Shown piece after piece: positions 16,682 to 25,309 of a stretch of 64,000 nt of DNA (its first letter is position 1; the number at the start of each line of letters is the position of its first letter). The stretch lies in contig CAVWLJ010000017.1 in assembly GCA_963755755.1 (NCBI GenBank), positions 62,001-126,000 of the forward strand, in the 5' to 3' direction. Below the pieces are notes generated by a model. It was not told the DNA's origin. It did no database searches and saw nothing but the letters and a program-made list of their open reading frames with translations. Position numbers and translations under genes: made by a program. The DNA is from DATKNA01 sp963755755 (GTDB lineage Bacteria; Actinomycetota; Actinomycetes; Actinomycetales; Kineosporiaceae).

Positions 16682-17626
16682 GCCGCATCCTCCGCCGGCC
16701 AGCCGCCGACCGTCCGGACCGTCCCGTCGTCGGCCACGAGCCGCGCGGGCAGGTCGCGGTCGGCGAGCCAGGCCGCGGCGTGCGCGCCGAGCACGAGCGC
16801 GGCGGTGCTGGCCGTGTTCGCCGCGACGCAGTGGGCGGCCGCCACGGACGCCGTCCGCCACGTGCCCGCCACCGGCCGGCCGGTACGCGGATCGAGCAGG
16901 TGGTGCAGGGCGTGTCCGCCGCGCCGCCAGCGCCGCTGCGTCGTGGTGGACGTCGCGAGGCCGCCGCGGTCCAGCGCGACCACCTGGGCCGGGGCGTCGC
17001 CCGCCCCCTCGGCGATCTCCACCTGCCAGCCGTGACCACCGGGCTCACCGGCCGCGCCGATCGCGACGTCGCCGCCCAGGCTGACCACGCAGTCCGTCCC
17101 CAGCCGTTCGGCGATGCTCCGGGCCAGGAGGTCCGCGGCGAAGGCCTTGCCCACGGCGCCCAGGTCGACGACGACCCCCGCGGGCACCAGCACCGCGCCC
17201 TCCGGGTCGACGGCGATCTCCTGCCAGGCCCGCACCGGCGCCGGCATCGGGAGCGCGGCGGGGCCGTCGGCGTCCCGGAACTCCGCGTAGTCGCGGTCGT
17301 AGCCGAGCGTCTCCAGCGACCGCCCGATCGCCGGGTCGACGAGCCCGTCGGTCTCGTGCGCGGCGGCGATCGCAGCGCCGAGGGCTCCGACGAGCAGCGG
17401 GCTCACCCGGACCCACGACCCCGCGGCCGCATTGGCGCGGACCAGGTCGGAGTCGGGCCGGAATCGGCTGTACGCCAGGTCGACCTCCGCGAGCAGGGCC
17501 TCCGCCTCGGCGCGCGCCGCGGCGAGCAAGGGCGGCGCGGCCACGACCAGCTGCACGTAGGTGCCGAGGGCGGACCAGCGGTCGGCCGCATAGCCGACCA
17601 GGGCGGGCGTGAGGGGCGGCCGTCAC
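16678..17626 (-). CDS. apbE: FAD:protein FMN transferase (ApbE), start frameshifted
   Basis: Exported or membrane-associated flavin transferase that attaches FMN to Thr/Ser of partner proteins. Motifs: DLGAVGKAFAADLL, VSLGGDVAIG and HALHHLLDPRTGRPV. The natural start should be GTG 17626, which overlaps the stop of the upstream gene as GTGA. The ApbE frame is one base off from it, and no ATG/GTG/TTG exists in that frame before GTG 17556. Dropping one base from the GGGG run at 17613-17616 restores an N-terminus running into ADRWSALGTYVQLVV. A sequence error is the likely cause. No FMN-binding-domain substrate is visible in the operon. Confidence 0.88.
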
Positions 17627-18174
17627 GATCCGGTCGACGACACCGGCGGCGCCGTGCTCGTGGGGGGTGGGGCGGACGACGAGGTCGGCGGCGGCGCCGA
17701 GCTCGTCGGTGCCGGCGCGGGCGCGGAGCTGGACGGGGCCGTGGAGCGCGTGGGGGCGGCGGTCGTCGACCGCGACGGCGCGGACGAGCGGCTCGTCGTC
17801 GAGTTCTTCGGGGCGGACGACGTCGCGGCCGTCGTCCGCGGTGCGGCGGTGACCGTCGGCGCCGCCGTCCGGGTCGCCTCGCGGGACGCCGGGGTGCTGG
17901 AGCCGGAGGGCCGCCGGGTCGTCGCCGAATGCCCCGGGGTCCCGTAGACGTGCGTGGTCCGGGAGCCGGCGGAGGGCGGCAGGGCGCCGGCGGCGGTGGT
18001 GGCGGACGCGTGCGTCGCCTCCTTCTCGCCCGTCTCGTGCGCGGCCGCGGCGGCCGCGGCGCCGGTCGCGGCGACGGCCGACACGGTCACGAGACCCGTC
18101 ACCGCGGACAGCCGCCGGACGGCGCGGTCACGCGCCACCGGCGTCAGGCGAGCATGCGAGAGCGGTCGGGTCAC
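17623..18174 (-). CDS. Membrane-anchored Ser/Thr/Pro-rich protein
   Basis: 183 residues starting at GTG 18174. A basic N-terminus and one hydrophobic segment (LSAVTGLVTVSAVAATGAAAAAAA) are followed by about 130 residues almost wholly Ser, Thr, Ala and Pro, typical of an extended extracytoplasmic, possibly glycosylated, stalk. There are no cysteines and no recognisable catalytic motif. It is the first cistron of the apbE operon (4-nt overlap) and lies 80 nt behind the histidine kinase gene. The S/T-rich tail could be an ApbE target or a spacer in the cell wall, but it lacks a clear SGAT-type flavinylation motif. Confidence 0.65.
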   Translation of the reverse strand: MTRPLSHARLTPVARDRAVRRLSAVTGLVTVSAVAATGAAAAAAAHETGEKEATHASATTAAGALPPSAGSRTTHVYGTPGHSATTRRPSGSSTPASREATRTAAPTVTAAPRTTAATSSAPKNSTTSRSSAPSRSTTAAPTRSTAPSSSAPAPAPTSSAPPPTSSSAPPPTSTAPPVSSTGS

Positions 18175-18254
18175 GTCGTCATGGTCGGCGGCAGCGGGTG
18201 AAGGGCCGCTCAGCGGACGTTCAAGAGCTCCTCAAAGGCCTGCTCGATCATCGG

Positions 18255-19556
18255 TCAGTCATCGGCACGACCCAGGACGAGCCGGACGAGTGCCCCACCG
18301 AGCCGGCTGCGGCCCAGTTCCAGGCTGCCTCCGCTCGCCAGCGCGGCGCGGCGGACGATGTCGAGCCCGAGTCCGGTGGAGCCGGCGTTGGACTTGCCGC
18401 GGTTGATGATGTCGACGGACGGCAGCCCGGGGCCGGCGTCCTCGACCGTGAGCACGACGGCCCCGTCGGCCCGCGGCACCACCCAGATCTCGACCGGCGT
18501 CCCGTCCTCGGTATGGGCGAAGACGTTGTCGATGAGGACGTCGACGACGTCGGCGAGGTCGTTGGTCGAGAGCTGGACCCGCAACGGGCGGTCCGGCAGG
18601 GCGAGGCGCAGCGGCCGTCCCTGGTCCTCCGCCAGCGCGGACCAGAACGACACCCGGTCGCCGACGACCTTGCCCACGTCGGCCCGGGGCGCGGTCATCT
18701 GCCCGGAGCGGGACGGGCGTCGGGCGTCGTGCACGATCGCGTCGATGGTGCGCTCGAGCTGGGTGACGTGGCCGCGCAGCCGTTCCGCGACGTCCGGGTC
18801 GTCCACGAACTCGGTGTCGAGGCGCAGCGCGGTGACCGGCGTCCGGAGCCGGTGCGAGAGGTCGGCGACGGCGTCCCGCTCGCTCGCGACGAGCTGGCGG
18901 ACCCGCTCCCCGAGCCGGTTGAGCGCCGCCGCGACCGCGACCACCTCCTTCGGCCCCTTCTCGGGCACCGCTCCCTCCACGGGCCCCTCGCGCATGCGGT
19001 CGGCGGCGACCGCGAGGTCCTTCAGCGGCGCCGTGATCCGGCGCGCGACGACGTCCGCGGCCACGACCGCGACGACGAGCAGGGCGAGGGCGAGGCCGCC
19101 GAGCAGGGCCCAGGCACGAACGACGCCGCGGTGCAGCAGCTCGTCGCTGATCTGCGCACGGGCCACCAGCGGCGTCCGACTCTGGAGCTGGGAGTTCGGC
19201 GAGGAGATCGCGTACACCACCGTGGGGGAGCCGGAACGGGTCCAGGACCGGCCCTGCGCCCGCGCTCGTGCGACGCCGGCATCCTCGATCCGCGGACCGG
19301 CGACGGCGCCGTCCGCCATGTAGAGCGAGATCAGGCCGGACGGCTGCTCGCCCACCAGGCCGCCGACCTCGCGCCGGACGGCGTCCGTGCCCTGGACGGT
19401 GCTCGCGATGGCGAGCACGGTGCGGGCCTGCGCGGTGGCGGCGGCGACGGCACGCTCCTCGGCCATGCTGCGCAGCAGCAGCCCCAGCGGTACGAGGACG
19501 GCGAGGATCGCGGCCGAGGTGATGGCCGCGACGAGGAAGGTGACGCGGCGACGCAC
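18255..19556 (-). CDS. OmpR-class sensor histidine kinase
   Basis: 433-residue membrane kinase. Helix 1 spans residues 6-28, an extracytoplasmic sensor spans about 30-148, and helix 2 spans 150-172, followed by HAMP and the HisKA dimerisation domain with His235 (ADLSHRLRTPV). The ATPase domain shows VLIDNVFAHTEDG, DAGPGLP and GLGLDIVRRAA. GTG 19556 lies 12 nt after the response-regulator stop. With the regulator, it heads a minus-strand run leading into the ApbE redox operon, which it may control. The signal sensed is unknown. Confidence 0.93.
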   Translation of the reverse strand: MRRRVTFLVAAITSAAILAVLVPLGLLLRSMAEERAVAAATAQARTVLAIASTVQGTDAVRREVGGLVGEQPSGLISLYMADGAVAGPRIEDAGVARARAQGRSWTRSGSPTVVYAISSPNSQLQSRTPLVARAQISDELLHRGVVRAWALLGGLALALLVVAVVAADVVARRITAPLKDLAVAADRMREGPVEGAVPEKGPKEVVAVAAALNRLGERVRQLVASERDAVADLSHRLRTPVTALRLDTEFVDDPDVAERLRGHVTQLERTIDAIVHDARRPSRSGQMTAPRADVGKVVGDRVSFWSALAEDQGRPLRLALPDRPLRVQLSTNDLADVVDVLIDNVFAHTEDGTPVEIWVVPRADGAVVLTVEDAGPGLPSVDIINRGKSNAGSTGLGLDIVRRAALASGGSLELGRSRLGGALVRLVLGRADD

Positions 19557-19568
19557 GGGACGCGCGCC

Positions 19569-20255
19569 TCAGGCGTTGGCGGGGGCGGCGAGCCGCACCC
19601 CGACACCTCGCGTGCTGTGCAGGTAGCGCGGCTCGGCCGCGCTCTCCCCGAGCTTGCGCCGCAGCCAGGAGAGGTGGACGTCGACCGTCCGGTCGCCGCC
19701 GCCGTACGGCTGCCGCCAGACCTCGGCGAGCAGGTCGCGCTTGCTCACGACCTCCCCGGCCCGCTGCGCGAGGGCGAGGAGCAGGTCGAACTCCTTGCGG
19801 GAGAGCTCGAGGGGACGCCCCTCGAGGGTCGCGGAACGGGTCCGGGCGTCGACCACGAGGTCACCGACCATGATCGGGCCCTCGGCCCGCGGCGATCCGC
19901 TGCGCCGCAGCACCGCCCGGATGCGCGCCTCGAGGTGGTCGGCTCCGAAGGGCTTGGTGACGAAGTCGTCGGCGCCCGCGTCGAGGGCCTTGACGATGTC
20001 CGCGTCGTCGTCGCGGGCGGTGACCACGATCACGGGGACGTCGCTGACCGAGCGCATCATCGTGAGGACCTGGACGCCGTCGACGTCCGGCAGGCCGAGA
20101 TCGAGCAGCACGACGTCGGGCCGGTCGTCGATGACCGACTGGAGCCCGGGCAGGCCGGCCGGCTGCCAATGCACGGCGTGCCCACGCTCCGTGAGCGCAC
20201 GGCTCAGCGCGGAACGGATGCCCGAGTCGTCCTCGACGAGCAGGATGACAGCCAC
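19569..20255 (-). CDS. OmpR/PhoB-family response regulator
   Basis: 228 residues: receiver domain 1-120 with phospho-acceptor Asp52 (VVLLDLGLPDVDG) and switch Lys in FVTKPFGADHL; winged-helix output domain about 130-225 (PLELSRKEFDLLLALAQRAGEVVSKRDLL, then DVHLSWLRRKLGE). GTG 20255 is the start; TACCGT (20263-20268, minus strand) lies 7 nt before it, so the message is probably leaderless. Forms a pair with the kinase downstream. Confidence 0.95.
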   Translation of the reverse strand: MAVILLVEDDSGIRSALSRALTERGHAVHWQPAGLPGLQSVIDDRPDVVLLDLGLPDVDGVQVLTMMRSVSDVPVIVVTARDDDADIVKALDAGADDFVTKPFGADHLEARIRAVLRRSGSPRAEGPIMVGDLVVDARTRSATLEGRPLELSRKEFDLLLALAQRAGEVVSKRDLLAEVWRQPYGGGDRTVDVHLSWLRRKLGESAAEPRYLHSTRGVGVRLAAPANA

Positions 20256-20262
20256 AGACGGG

Positions 20263-20268
20263 ACGGTA
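20263..20268 (-). promoter_or_regulatory. Leaderless -10 box of OmpR regulator
   Basis: TACCGT read on the minus strand, 7 nt before GTG 20255. It is the candidate promoter for the regulator-kinase pair and possibly for the redox operon behind it. Confidence 0.5.
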
Positions 20269-20383
20269 CGCCCTCCGGGCCCCTCGCCGGGAACGGGTCT
20301 CCACAGGTCGCGGGCGGGACGGCGGGGCCGCCCCCGGGCCTAGAGTTGATCCTGCGGCCCGAGGCGACGGACGGGGGTTCACG

Positions 20384-20902
20384 GTGCGCGTCCTCCGGTT
20401 CTCCGGCGCTGCTGTCGCCTGCTCGCTCCTCGTGGCCACGGTGGTGGGGGGGACGTGGCTCGCCCTCGCCTTCGCCGCGCGGGACGTGCGGACGCCCGCC
20501 GTCCCCACGGACGCTGCGGTGTCGCTGCCGCCCCCGGCCACGGTCGCCCCGTTGGCGAGCCCCACCCGGAACCCGGGACCGACGACGACGGCGACCGGCT
20601 CCGTCTCGTCGAGCCGGTCACGCAGCGCGTCCGCGAGCTCCTCGCCGACACCCTCGAATCGCTCCATGTTCCAGTCCGCCTTCGGCGACGCGGTCGTCCG
20701 CTGCGAGGGCACGACGCTGGTCTACTTCTCGGTCCGTCCCGAGTCGGGCTGGTTCGCCGCCACCACGCAGCTCTCCGCGTCTCTGCTCGAGATCAGGTTC
20801 ACCAAGCCCGGCGAGGTGCTCGCGGTGCAGGCGACCTGCCGATCCTCAGGGCCGCACTTCGTCCCGCCGGCAGCCTCGGCGACCCCGTCCCCCTCCGCCT
20901 GA
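20384..20902 (+). CDS. Secreted or anchored hypothetical protein
   Basis: 172 residues from GTG 20384. N-terminal hydrophobic helix (SGAAVACSLLVATVVGGTWLALAFAA) as signal anchor, a Ser/Thr/Pro-rich linker (residues 35-95), then a small folded-looking region (FQSAFGDAVVRCEGTTLVYFSVRPESGW) with two cysteines that could form a disulfide (VVRCEG and VQATCRSSG). Divergent from the response regulator with 128 nt between the starts. No family recognised; probably extracytoplasmic. Confidence 0.7.
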   Translation: MRVLRFSGAAVACSLLVATVVGGTWLALAFAARDVRTPAVPTDAAVSLPPPATVAPLASPTRNPGPTTTATGSVSSSRSRSASASSSPTPSNRSMFQSAFGDAVVRCEGTTLVYFSVRPESGWFAATTQLSASLLEIRFTKPGEVLAVQATCRSSGPHFVPPAASATPSPSA

Positions 20903-20953
20903 CGCCGGTCGGAATCCCTCGCCGTCCAGGGGAATGGCCCCTCCCCGCCGACA

Positions 20954-20974
20954 GTTGAGTCCGACAGACTCACT
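20954..20974 (+). promoter_or_regulatory. HAIR-like operator for HspR (dnaK operon)
   Basis: GTTGAGT-N7-ACTCACT, matching the HAIR consensus CTTGAGT-N7-ACTCAAG at most positions. It lies about 105 nt before dnaK. HspR, encoded as the fourth gene of this operon, binds such repeats with DnaK as co-repressor in Streptomyces and mycobacteria, giving feedback control of heat-shock genes. Confidence 0.85.
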
Positions 20975-21077
20975 TCACTTCAGCCCCGACTTGACAAGGG
21001 ACGGGGCCGGGACGACGGTGAGGACGACGAAGGCTTCCGTAACGCTTCCGCGTTGCACCGAGAGAGGGACACATCAG

Positions 21078-22944
21078 ATGGCACGAGCGGTCGGCATCGA
21101 CCTGGGCACGACGAACTCCGTCGTGGCCGTCCTGGAGGGCGGCGAGCCCACCGTCATCGCGAACGCCGAGGGCGGCCGTACGACGCCGTCGGTCGTCGCG
21201 TTCGCCAAGAGCGGCGAGCCGCTGGTCGGCGAGGTCGCCAAGCGGCAGGCCGTCACGAACGTCGAGCGCACGATCCGGTCCGTCAAGCGCCACATGGGCA
21301 CGGACTGGACCGTCGAGGTGGACGGCAAGAAGTACACCCCGCAGGAGATCTCCGCGCGCATCCTGGGCAAGCTCAAGCGCGACGCCGAGGAGTACCTGGG
21401 CGAGAAGGTGACGGACGCCGTCGTCACGGTCCCGGCGTACTTCAACGACGCCCAGCGCCAGGCCACGAAGGAGGCCGGCGAGATCGCCGGGCTGAACGTC
21501 CTGCGCATCATCAACGAGCCCACCGCGGCCGCGCTCGCCTACGGCCTCGACAAGGGCAAGGAGGACGAGCTCATCCTCGTCTTCGACCTCGGCGGCGGCA
21601 CCTTCGACGTGTCCCTCCTCGAGGTCGGCAAGGACGAGGACGGCTTCTCCACCATCCAGGTCCGCGCCACCAGCGGTGACAACCACCTCGGCGGCGACGA
21701 CTGGGACCAGCGGGTCGTGGACCACCTGGTCAACACGGTGAAGATGCAGACCGGCGTCGACCTGTCCAAGGACAAGATCGCCATGCAGCGCCTCCGCGAG
21801 GCGGCCGAGCAGGCGAAGAAGGAGCTCTCCAGCTCCACGGCGACGACGATCTCGCTGCAGTACCTGTCGATGACCGAGAACGGGCCGGTCCACCTCGACG
21901 AGAAGCTCACCCGGGCCCAGTTCGAGAAGATGACCGCCGACCTGCTCGAGCGCACCAAGGAGCCGTTCCGCAAGGTCATCGCGGACGCCGGCGTCCAGCT
22001 CTCGCAGATCGACCACGTCGTGCTCGTCGGCGGGTCCACCCGCATGCCGGCCGTCGCGGACGTCGTCCGCGAGCTCACCGGCGGCAAGGAGCCGAACAAG
22101 GGCGTCAACCCGGACGAGGTCGTCGCCGTCGGCGCCGCGCTGCAGGCCGGCGTGCTGAAGGGCGAGCGCAAGGACGTCCTGCTCATCGACGTCACCCCCC
22201 TGAGCCTCGGCATCGAGACCAAGGGCGGGATCATGACGAACCTCATCCCGCGGAACACCGCGATCCCGACCAAGGCGTCCGAGGTCTTCACCACGGCCGA
22301 CGACAACCAGCCGAGCGTGCTCATCCAGGTGTTCCAGGGCGAGCGCTCGCTGGCCCGGGAGAACAAGCCGCTGGGCACGTTCGAGCTGACCGGCATCGCG
22401 CCGGCGCCGCGCGGCGTCCCGCAGATCGAGGTCACCTTCGACATCGACGCGAACGGCATCGTCCACGTCTCCGCCAAGGACCGTGGCACGGGCAAGGAGC
22501 AGTCGATGACGATCTCCGGCGGCAGCGCGCTGCCGAAGGACGAGATCGACCGGATGATCCGCGAGGCCGAGGCGCACGCCGAGGAGGACCGCCAGCGCCG
22601 CGAGGAGGCCGAGGCCCGCAACTCCGCCGAGCAGCTCGTCTACTCCACGGAGAAGTTCCTCGCCGACAACGCCGACAAGCTGCCCGAGGACGGCAAGGCC
22701 AAGGTGCAGACCGCCATCGACGACCTGAAGAAGGCGCTCGAGGGCACGGACATCGACGAGGTCAAGGCCAAGCACGAGGCGCTGGCCCGGGCCAGCCAGG
22801 AGCTGGGCTCCTCGCTGTACGCCCAGCAGTCCGCCGGCCCCGACGCCACGGGCGGTGCCGGCGGCTCGACCGGTGACGTCGACCGGCGGCAACGCCTCCG
22901 ACGAGGACGTGGTCGACGCCGAGATCGTCGACGAGGACAAGTGA
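21078..22944 (+). CDS. dnaK: Chaperone DnaK (Hsp70), 3' frameshift suspected
   Basis: ATP-dependent folding chaperone. ATPase domain: VGIDLGTTNS at the N-terminus, FDLGGGTFDVS, VLVGGSTRMP. Substrate domain: VTPLSLGIETKGG, DIDANGIVHVSAKD. A lidded C-terminus ends in the acidic DnaK tail. That tail (GGNASDEDVVDAEIVDEDK, stop TGA 22942-22944) is in the next frame: one surplus base near 22881-22890 (GACCGGCGG) makes the given sequence read on into grpE. With the base removed the protein is 621 residues, the normal length. Start ATG 21078. First gene of the HspR-controlled operon. Confidence 0.98.
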
Positions 22945-23597
22945 TGGCGGAACCCACCACCGGCACCACCCCGGGAGCCACCCCGGACGACCAGGCCCAG
23001 CAGGGCCCGGTCGTCCGGGACCGCCGGCGCCTGGACCCGGAGACGGGCCAGGTGCGGGCGGAGCAGACCGACCGGAACGACGGCGCGGCGGCGTCCGCGG
23101 GGGAGCAGTCCCCGGCGGACGCCGCCCCGGCCGAGCCCGCGCCGGCCGCGAGCGAGGAGCTCGCCGCCGCGCGGAGCCTCGCCGACGAGCGCCTGGCGGA
23201 CCTGCAGCGGCTGCAGGCGGAGTACGTGAACTACCGGCGCCGGGTCGAGCGCGACCGTGACGTCGCCCGCGAGGCGGCGATCGCCGGCGTGCTCGAGGCG
23301 CTGCTCCCGGTGCTCGACGACATCCACCTGGCGCGCCAGCACGGCGACCTGGAGTCGGGCCCGTTCGCGGCGATCGCCGACAAGCTCGAGGCGACGCTGG
23401 GCCGGTTCGGCCTGAGCCGCTTCGGCCAGCCCGGCGAGACGTTCGACCCCATGGTGCACGAGGCGCTGATGCACACCGAGGCCGAACTGGCCGAGGGGAC
23501 GACGGCGACCACCGTCGTCCAGGTGCTGCAGCCCGGCTACAAGTCGGGCGAGCGTGTGCTGCGCGCGGCGCGTGTGGCCGTGGCCGACCCGCACTGA
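22944..23597 (+). CDS. grpE: Nucleotide exchange factor GrpE
   Basis: 217 residues. The disordered, Pro/Glu-rich N-terminus (to about residue 70) precedes the long coiled-coil (AAARSLADERLADLQRLQAEY, then NYRRRVERDRD) and the beta domain (FDPMVHEALMHTE, QVLQPGYKSGERVLRAARVAV). It dimerises and releases ADP from DnaK. ATG 22944 overlaps the dnaK stop by one base (TGATG). In the sequence as given it lies in the same frame as the dnaK body because of the suspected extra base upstream. Confidence 0.97.
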   Translation: MAEPTTGTTPGATPDDQAQQGPVVRDRRRLDPETGQVRAEQTDRNDGAAASAGEQSPADAAPAEPAPAASEELAAARSLADERLADLQRLQAEYVNYRRRVERDRDVAREAAIAGVLEALLPVLDDIHLARQHGDLESGPFAAIADKLEATLGRFGLSRFGQPGETFDPMVHEALMHTEAELAEGTTATTVVQVLQPGYKSGERVLRAARVAVADPH

Positions 23598-23626
23598 TCA
23601 GATCTGAAGCGAGGAGGTGAGTCGGG

Positions 23627-24706
23627 TTGGCAGGTCAGGACTGGTTCGAGAAGGACTTCTACGCGGTGCTCGGGGTGAAGCCCGAGGCGTCGGCCGACGA
23701 GGTCAAGAAGGCCTACCGCAAGCTGGCCCGGCAGCACCACCCGGACGCGAACGCGGGCGACGCGAACGCCGAACGGCGGTTCAAGGAGATCGGTGAGGCC
23801 TACGCGGTGCTCTCCGACCCCGAGCAGCGCCAGCAGTACGACGCCGTCCGGGCGATGGCCCGCGGCGGTGCCCGGTTCAGCGCCGGTGGTCCGAACGGCG
23901 CGCCCGGCGGGTTCGAGGACCTGCTCGGCGGGCTCTTCGGCCAGACCGGTGCCGGCGCCGGGCGCGGGAACGTCCGGTTCACCACGACACCGGGCGGGGC
24001 CTCGCCCAACCTCGAGGACCTGTTCGGCATGTTCGGCGGCGGTACCGGCCCGATGGGCGGCACCGGTCCGATGGGGGGCGCCGGCTACCCCGGGGCCGGC
24101 CGGATGCCGCGGCGCGGGGAGGACCTCGCCGCGGAGGCGACGCTGACGTTCCGGCAGGCGCTCGAGGGCGCCCTGCTCAGCCTGCGGGTCGACGACCCGC
24201 TGACCGGGCCCAGGACGGTCAACGCCCGGGTGCCGGCGGGCGTCCGGGACGGCCAGAAGATCCGGTTGCGCGGCAAGGGGCACCCCGGCGAGCCGGGGGC
24301 CGGGGACGGCGACCTCGTCGTCACCGTCCACGTCCAGCCGCACCCGCTGTTCGCGGTCGACGGGCGCGACGTCCGCGTCACCGTGCCCATCACCTTCCCG
24401 GAGGCCGCGCTCGGGGCCGAGATCGAGGTGCCCACCACGGACGGCTCCACCGTCCGGGTCCGGGTGCCGGCGGGCACGCCGAGCGGGCGCACGCTGCGGG
24501 TCAAGGGCCGCGGCGTCGCCGGCCAGAACGGCAAGCAGCCCGGCGACCTGCTCGTCACCGTGCAGGTCGCGGTGCCGCAGCGGGTGGACGGCGAGGCACG
24601 GGCGGCGGTCGACGCCTTCGCCGCCGCGACCGCGGGCGAGAACCCGCGGGCGGACCTCCTCGCCCGGGCGCAGCAGGCCGCCACGGGAGCCGGCGATGGG
24701 CGCTGA
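23627..24706 (+). CDS. dnaJ: DnaJ-type co-chaperone without zinc finger
   Basis: 359 residues with TTG start at 23627 behind GAGGAGGTGA (23611-23620). J-domain residues 9-75 with the HPD triad (ARQHHPDANAG); Gly/Phe-Gly/Met region about 80-165 (including PMGGTGPMGG); then two C-terminal beta domains (RGEDLAAEATLTFRQALEGA, RGKGHPGEPGAGDGDLVV). The CxxCxGxG zinc-finger repeats are absent, so this is a class B (CbpA-like) protein. It stimulates DnaK ATPase. Its 3' end overlaps hspR by 11 bp. Confidence 0.94.
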   Translation: MAGQDWFEKDFYAVLGVKPEASADEVKKAYRKLARQHHPDANAGDANAERRFKEIGEAYAVLSDPEQRQQYDAVRAMARGGARFSAGGPNGAPGGFEDLLGGLFGQTGAGAGRGNVRFTTTPGGASPNLEDLFGMFGGGTGPMGGTGPMGGAGYPGAGRMPRRGEDLAAEATLTFRQALEGALLSLRVDDPLTGPRTVNARVPAGVRDGQKIRLRGKGHPGEPGAGDGDLVVTVHVQPHPLFAVDGRDVRVTVPITFPEAALGAEIEVPTTDGSTVRVRVPAGTPSGRTLRVKGRGVAGQNGKQPGDLLVTVQVAVPQRVDGEARAAVDAFAAATAGENPRADLLARAQQAATGAGDGR

Positions 24707-25181
24707 GGAGCGGACCGCGAGCATCCGGGTCGACGTCGGCTTCTCCGTCGACGAGACCACCCCGGTGTTCGTCATCTCCGTCGCCGCTCAGCTGGCGGGG
24801 ATGCATCCGCAGACGCTGCGGCAGTACGACCGGCTCGGGCTGGTCACGCCCGGGCGGACGGCGGGGCGCGGACGGCGCTACTCGGCTCGTGACGTCGCCC
24901 TGCTCCGGGAGGTGCAGCGGCTCAGCCAGGACGAGGGTGTCAACCTCGCGGGGATCAAGCGCATCCTCGAGCTGCAGCTGGAGAACGACCGGCTGCGCGA
25001 CGAGGTCGACCTCCTCCGCGGCGAGATCGAGGAGCTGCGCGACCGGCTCTCCGCCGGTCGCCGGGTGTTCGCGGCCGGCCGTGCCGGTGACATCGTCGCC
25101 ATGCCGCCGGGTCGGCGCCCCGAGCGGGGCGGGCCCGCGTCCAGCGCTCTCGTCGTGTGGCGGCCGTCCGCACATCGCTGA
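24696..25181 (+). CDS. hspR: Heat-shock repressor HspR (MerR family)
   Basis: 161 residues. The MerR-type winged helix spans about 25-95 (VFVISVAAQLAGMHPQTLRQY, then GRGRRYSARDVALLREV), then a coiled-coil (NLAGIKRILELQLENDRLRDE) and a basic tail. It represses its own operon and clpB by binding HAIR repeats, seen here at 20954 and 26920. Overlap with dnaJ indicates coupled translation. A GC-rich hairpin downstream ends the operon. Confidence 0.95.
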   Translation: MGAEERTASIRVDVGFSVDETTPVFVISVAAQLAGMHPQTLRQYDRLGLVTPGRTAGRGRRYSARDVALLREVQRLSQDEGVNLAGIKRILELQLENDRLRDEVDLLRGEIEELRDRLSAGRRVFAAGRAGDIVAMPPGRRPERGGPASSALVVWRPSAHR

Positions 25182-25215
25182 TCCCCGCGCCACGCCCGTT
25201 GCGGACTCCATGAGC

Positions 25216-25251
25216 AAGGCCCCGGCCCACCCGCAGGTGGACCGGGGCCTT
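25216..25251 (+). terminator. Intrinsic terminator of dnaK operon
   Basis: Inverted repeat AAGGCCCCGG ... CCGGGGCCTT, with inner CCACC/GGTGG pairing, followed by TCTCG. A strong hairpin between hspR and the convergent protease gene, able to act from both sides. Confidence 0.8.
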
Positions 25252-25309
25252 TCTCGTGCGCCGTTGCACGCTCAGCAAGGCCGAAGGACCGACCTCAGTT
25301 CGTTGCGGC

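Noticed and set aside
20970..23594. 874-codon open frame antisense to dnaK-grpE
   Set aside because: High GC leaves long stop-free frames opposite real genes. The protein has no domain and the sense strand encodes unmistakable DnaK and GrpE.
22870..23597. Natural DnaK-GrpE fusion protein
   Set aside because: The authentic DnaK tail and stop are intact one frame away and the grpE ATG overlaps that stop in the usual way.
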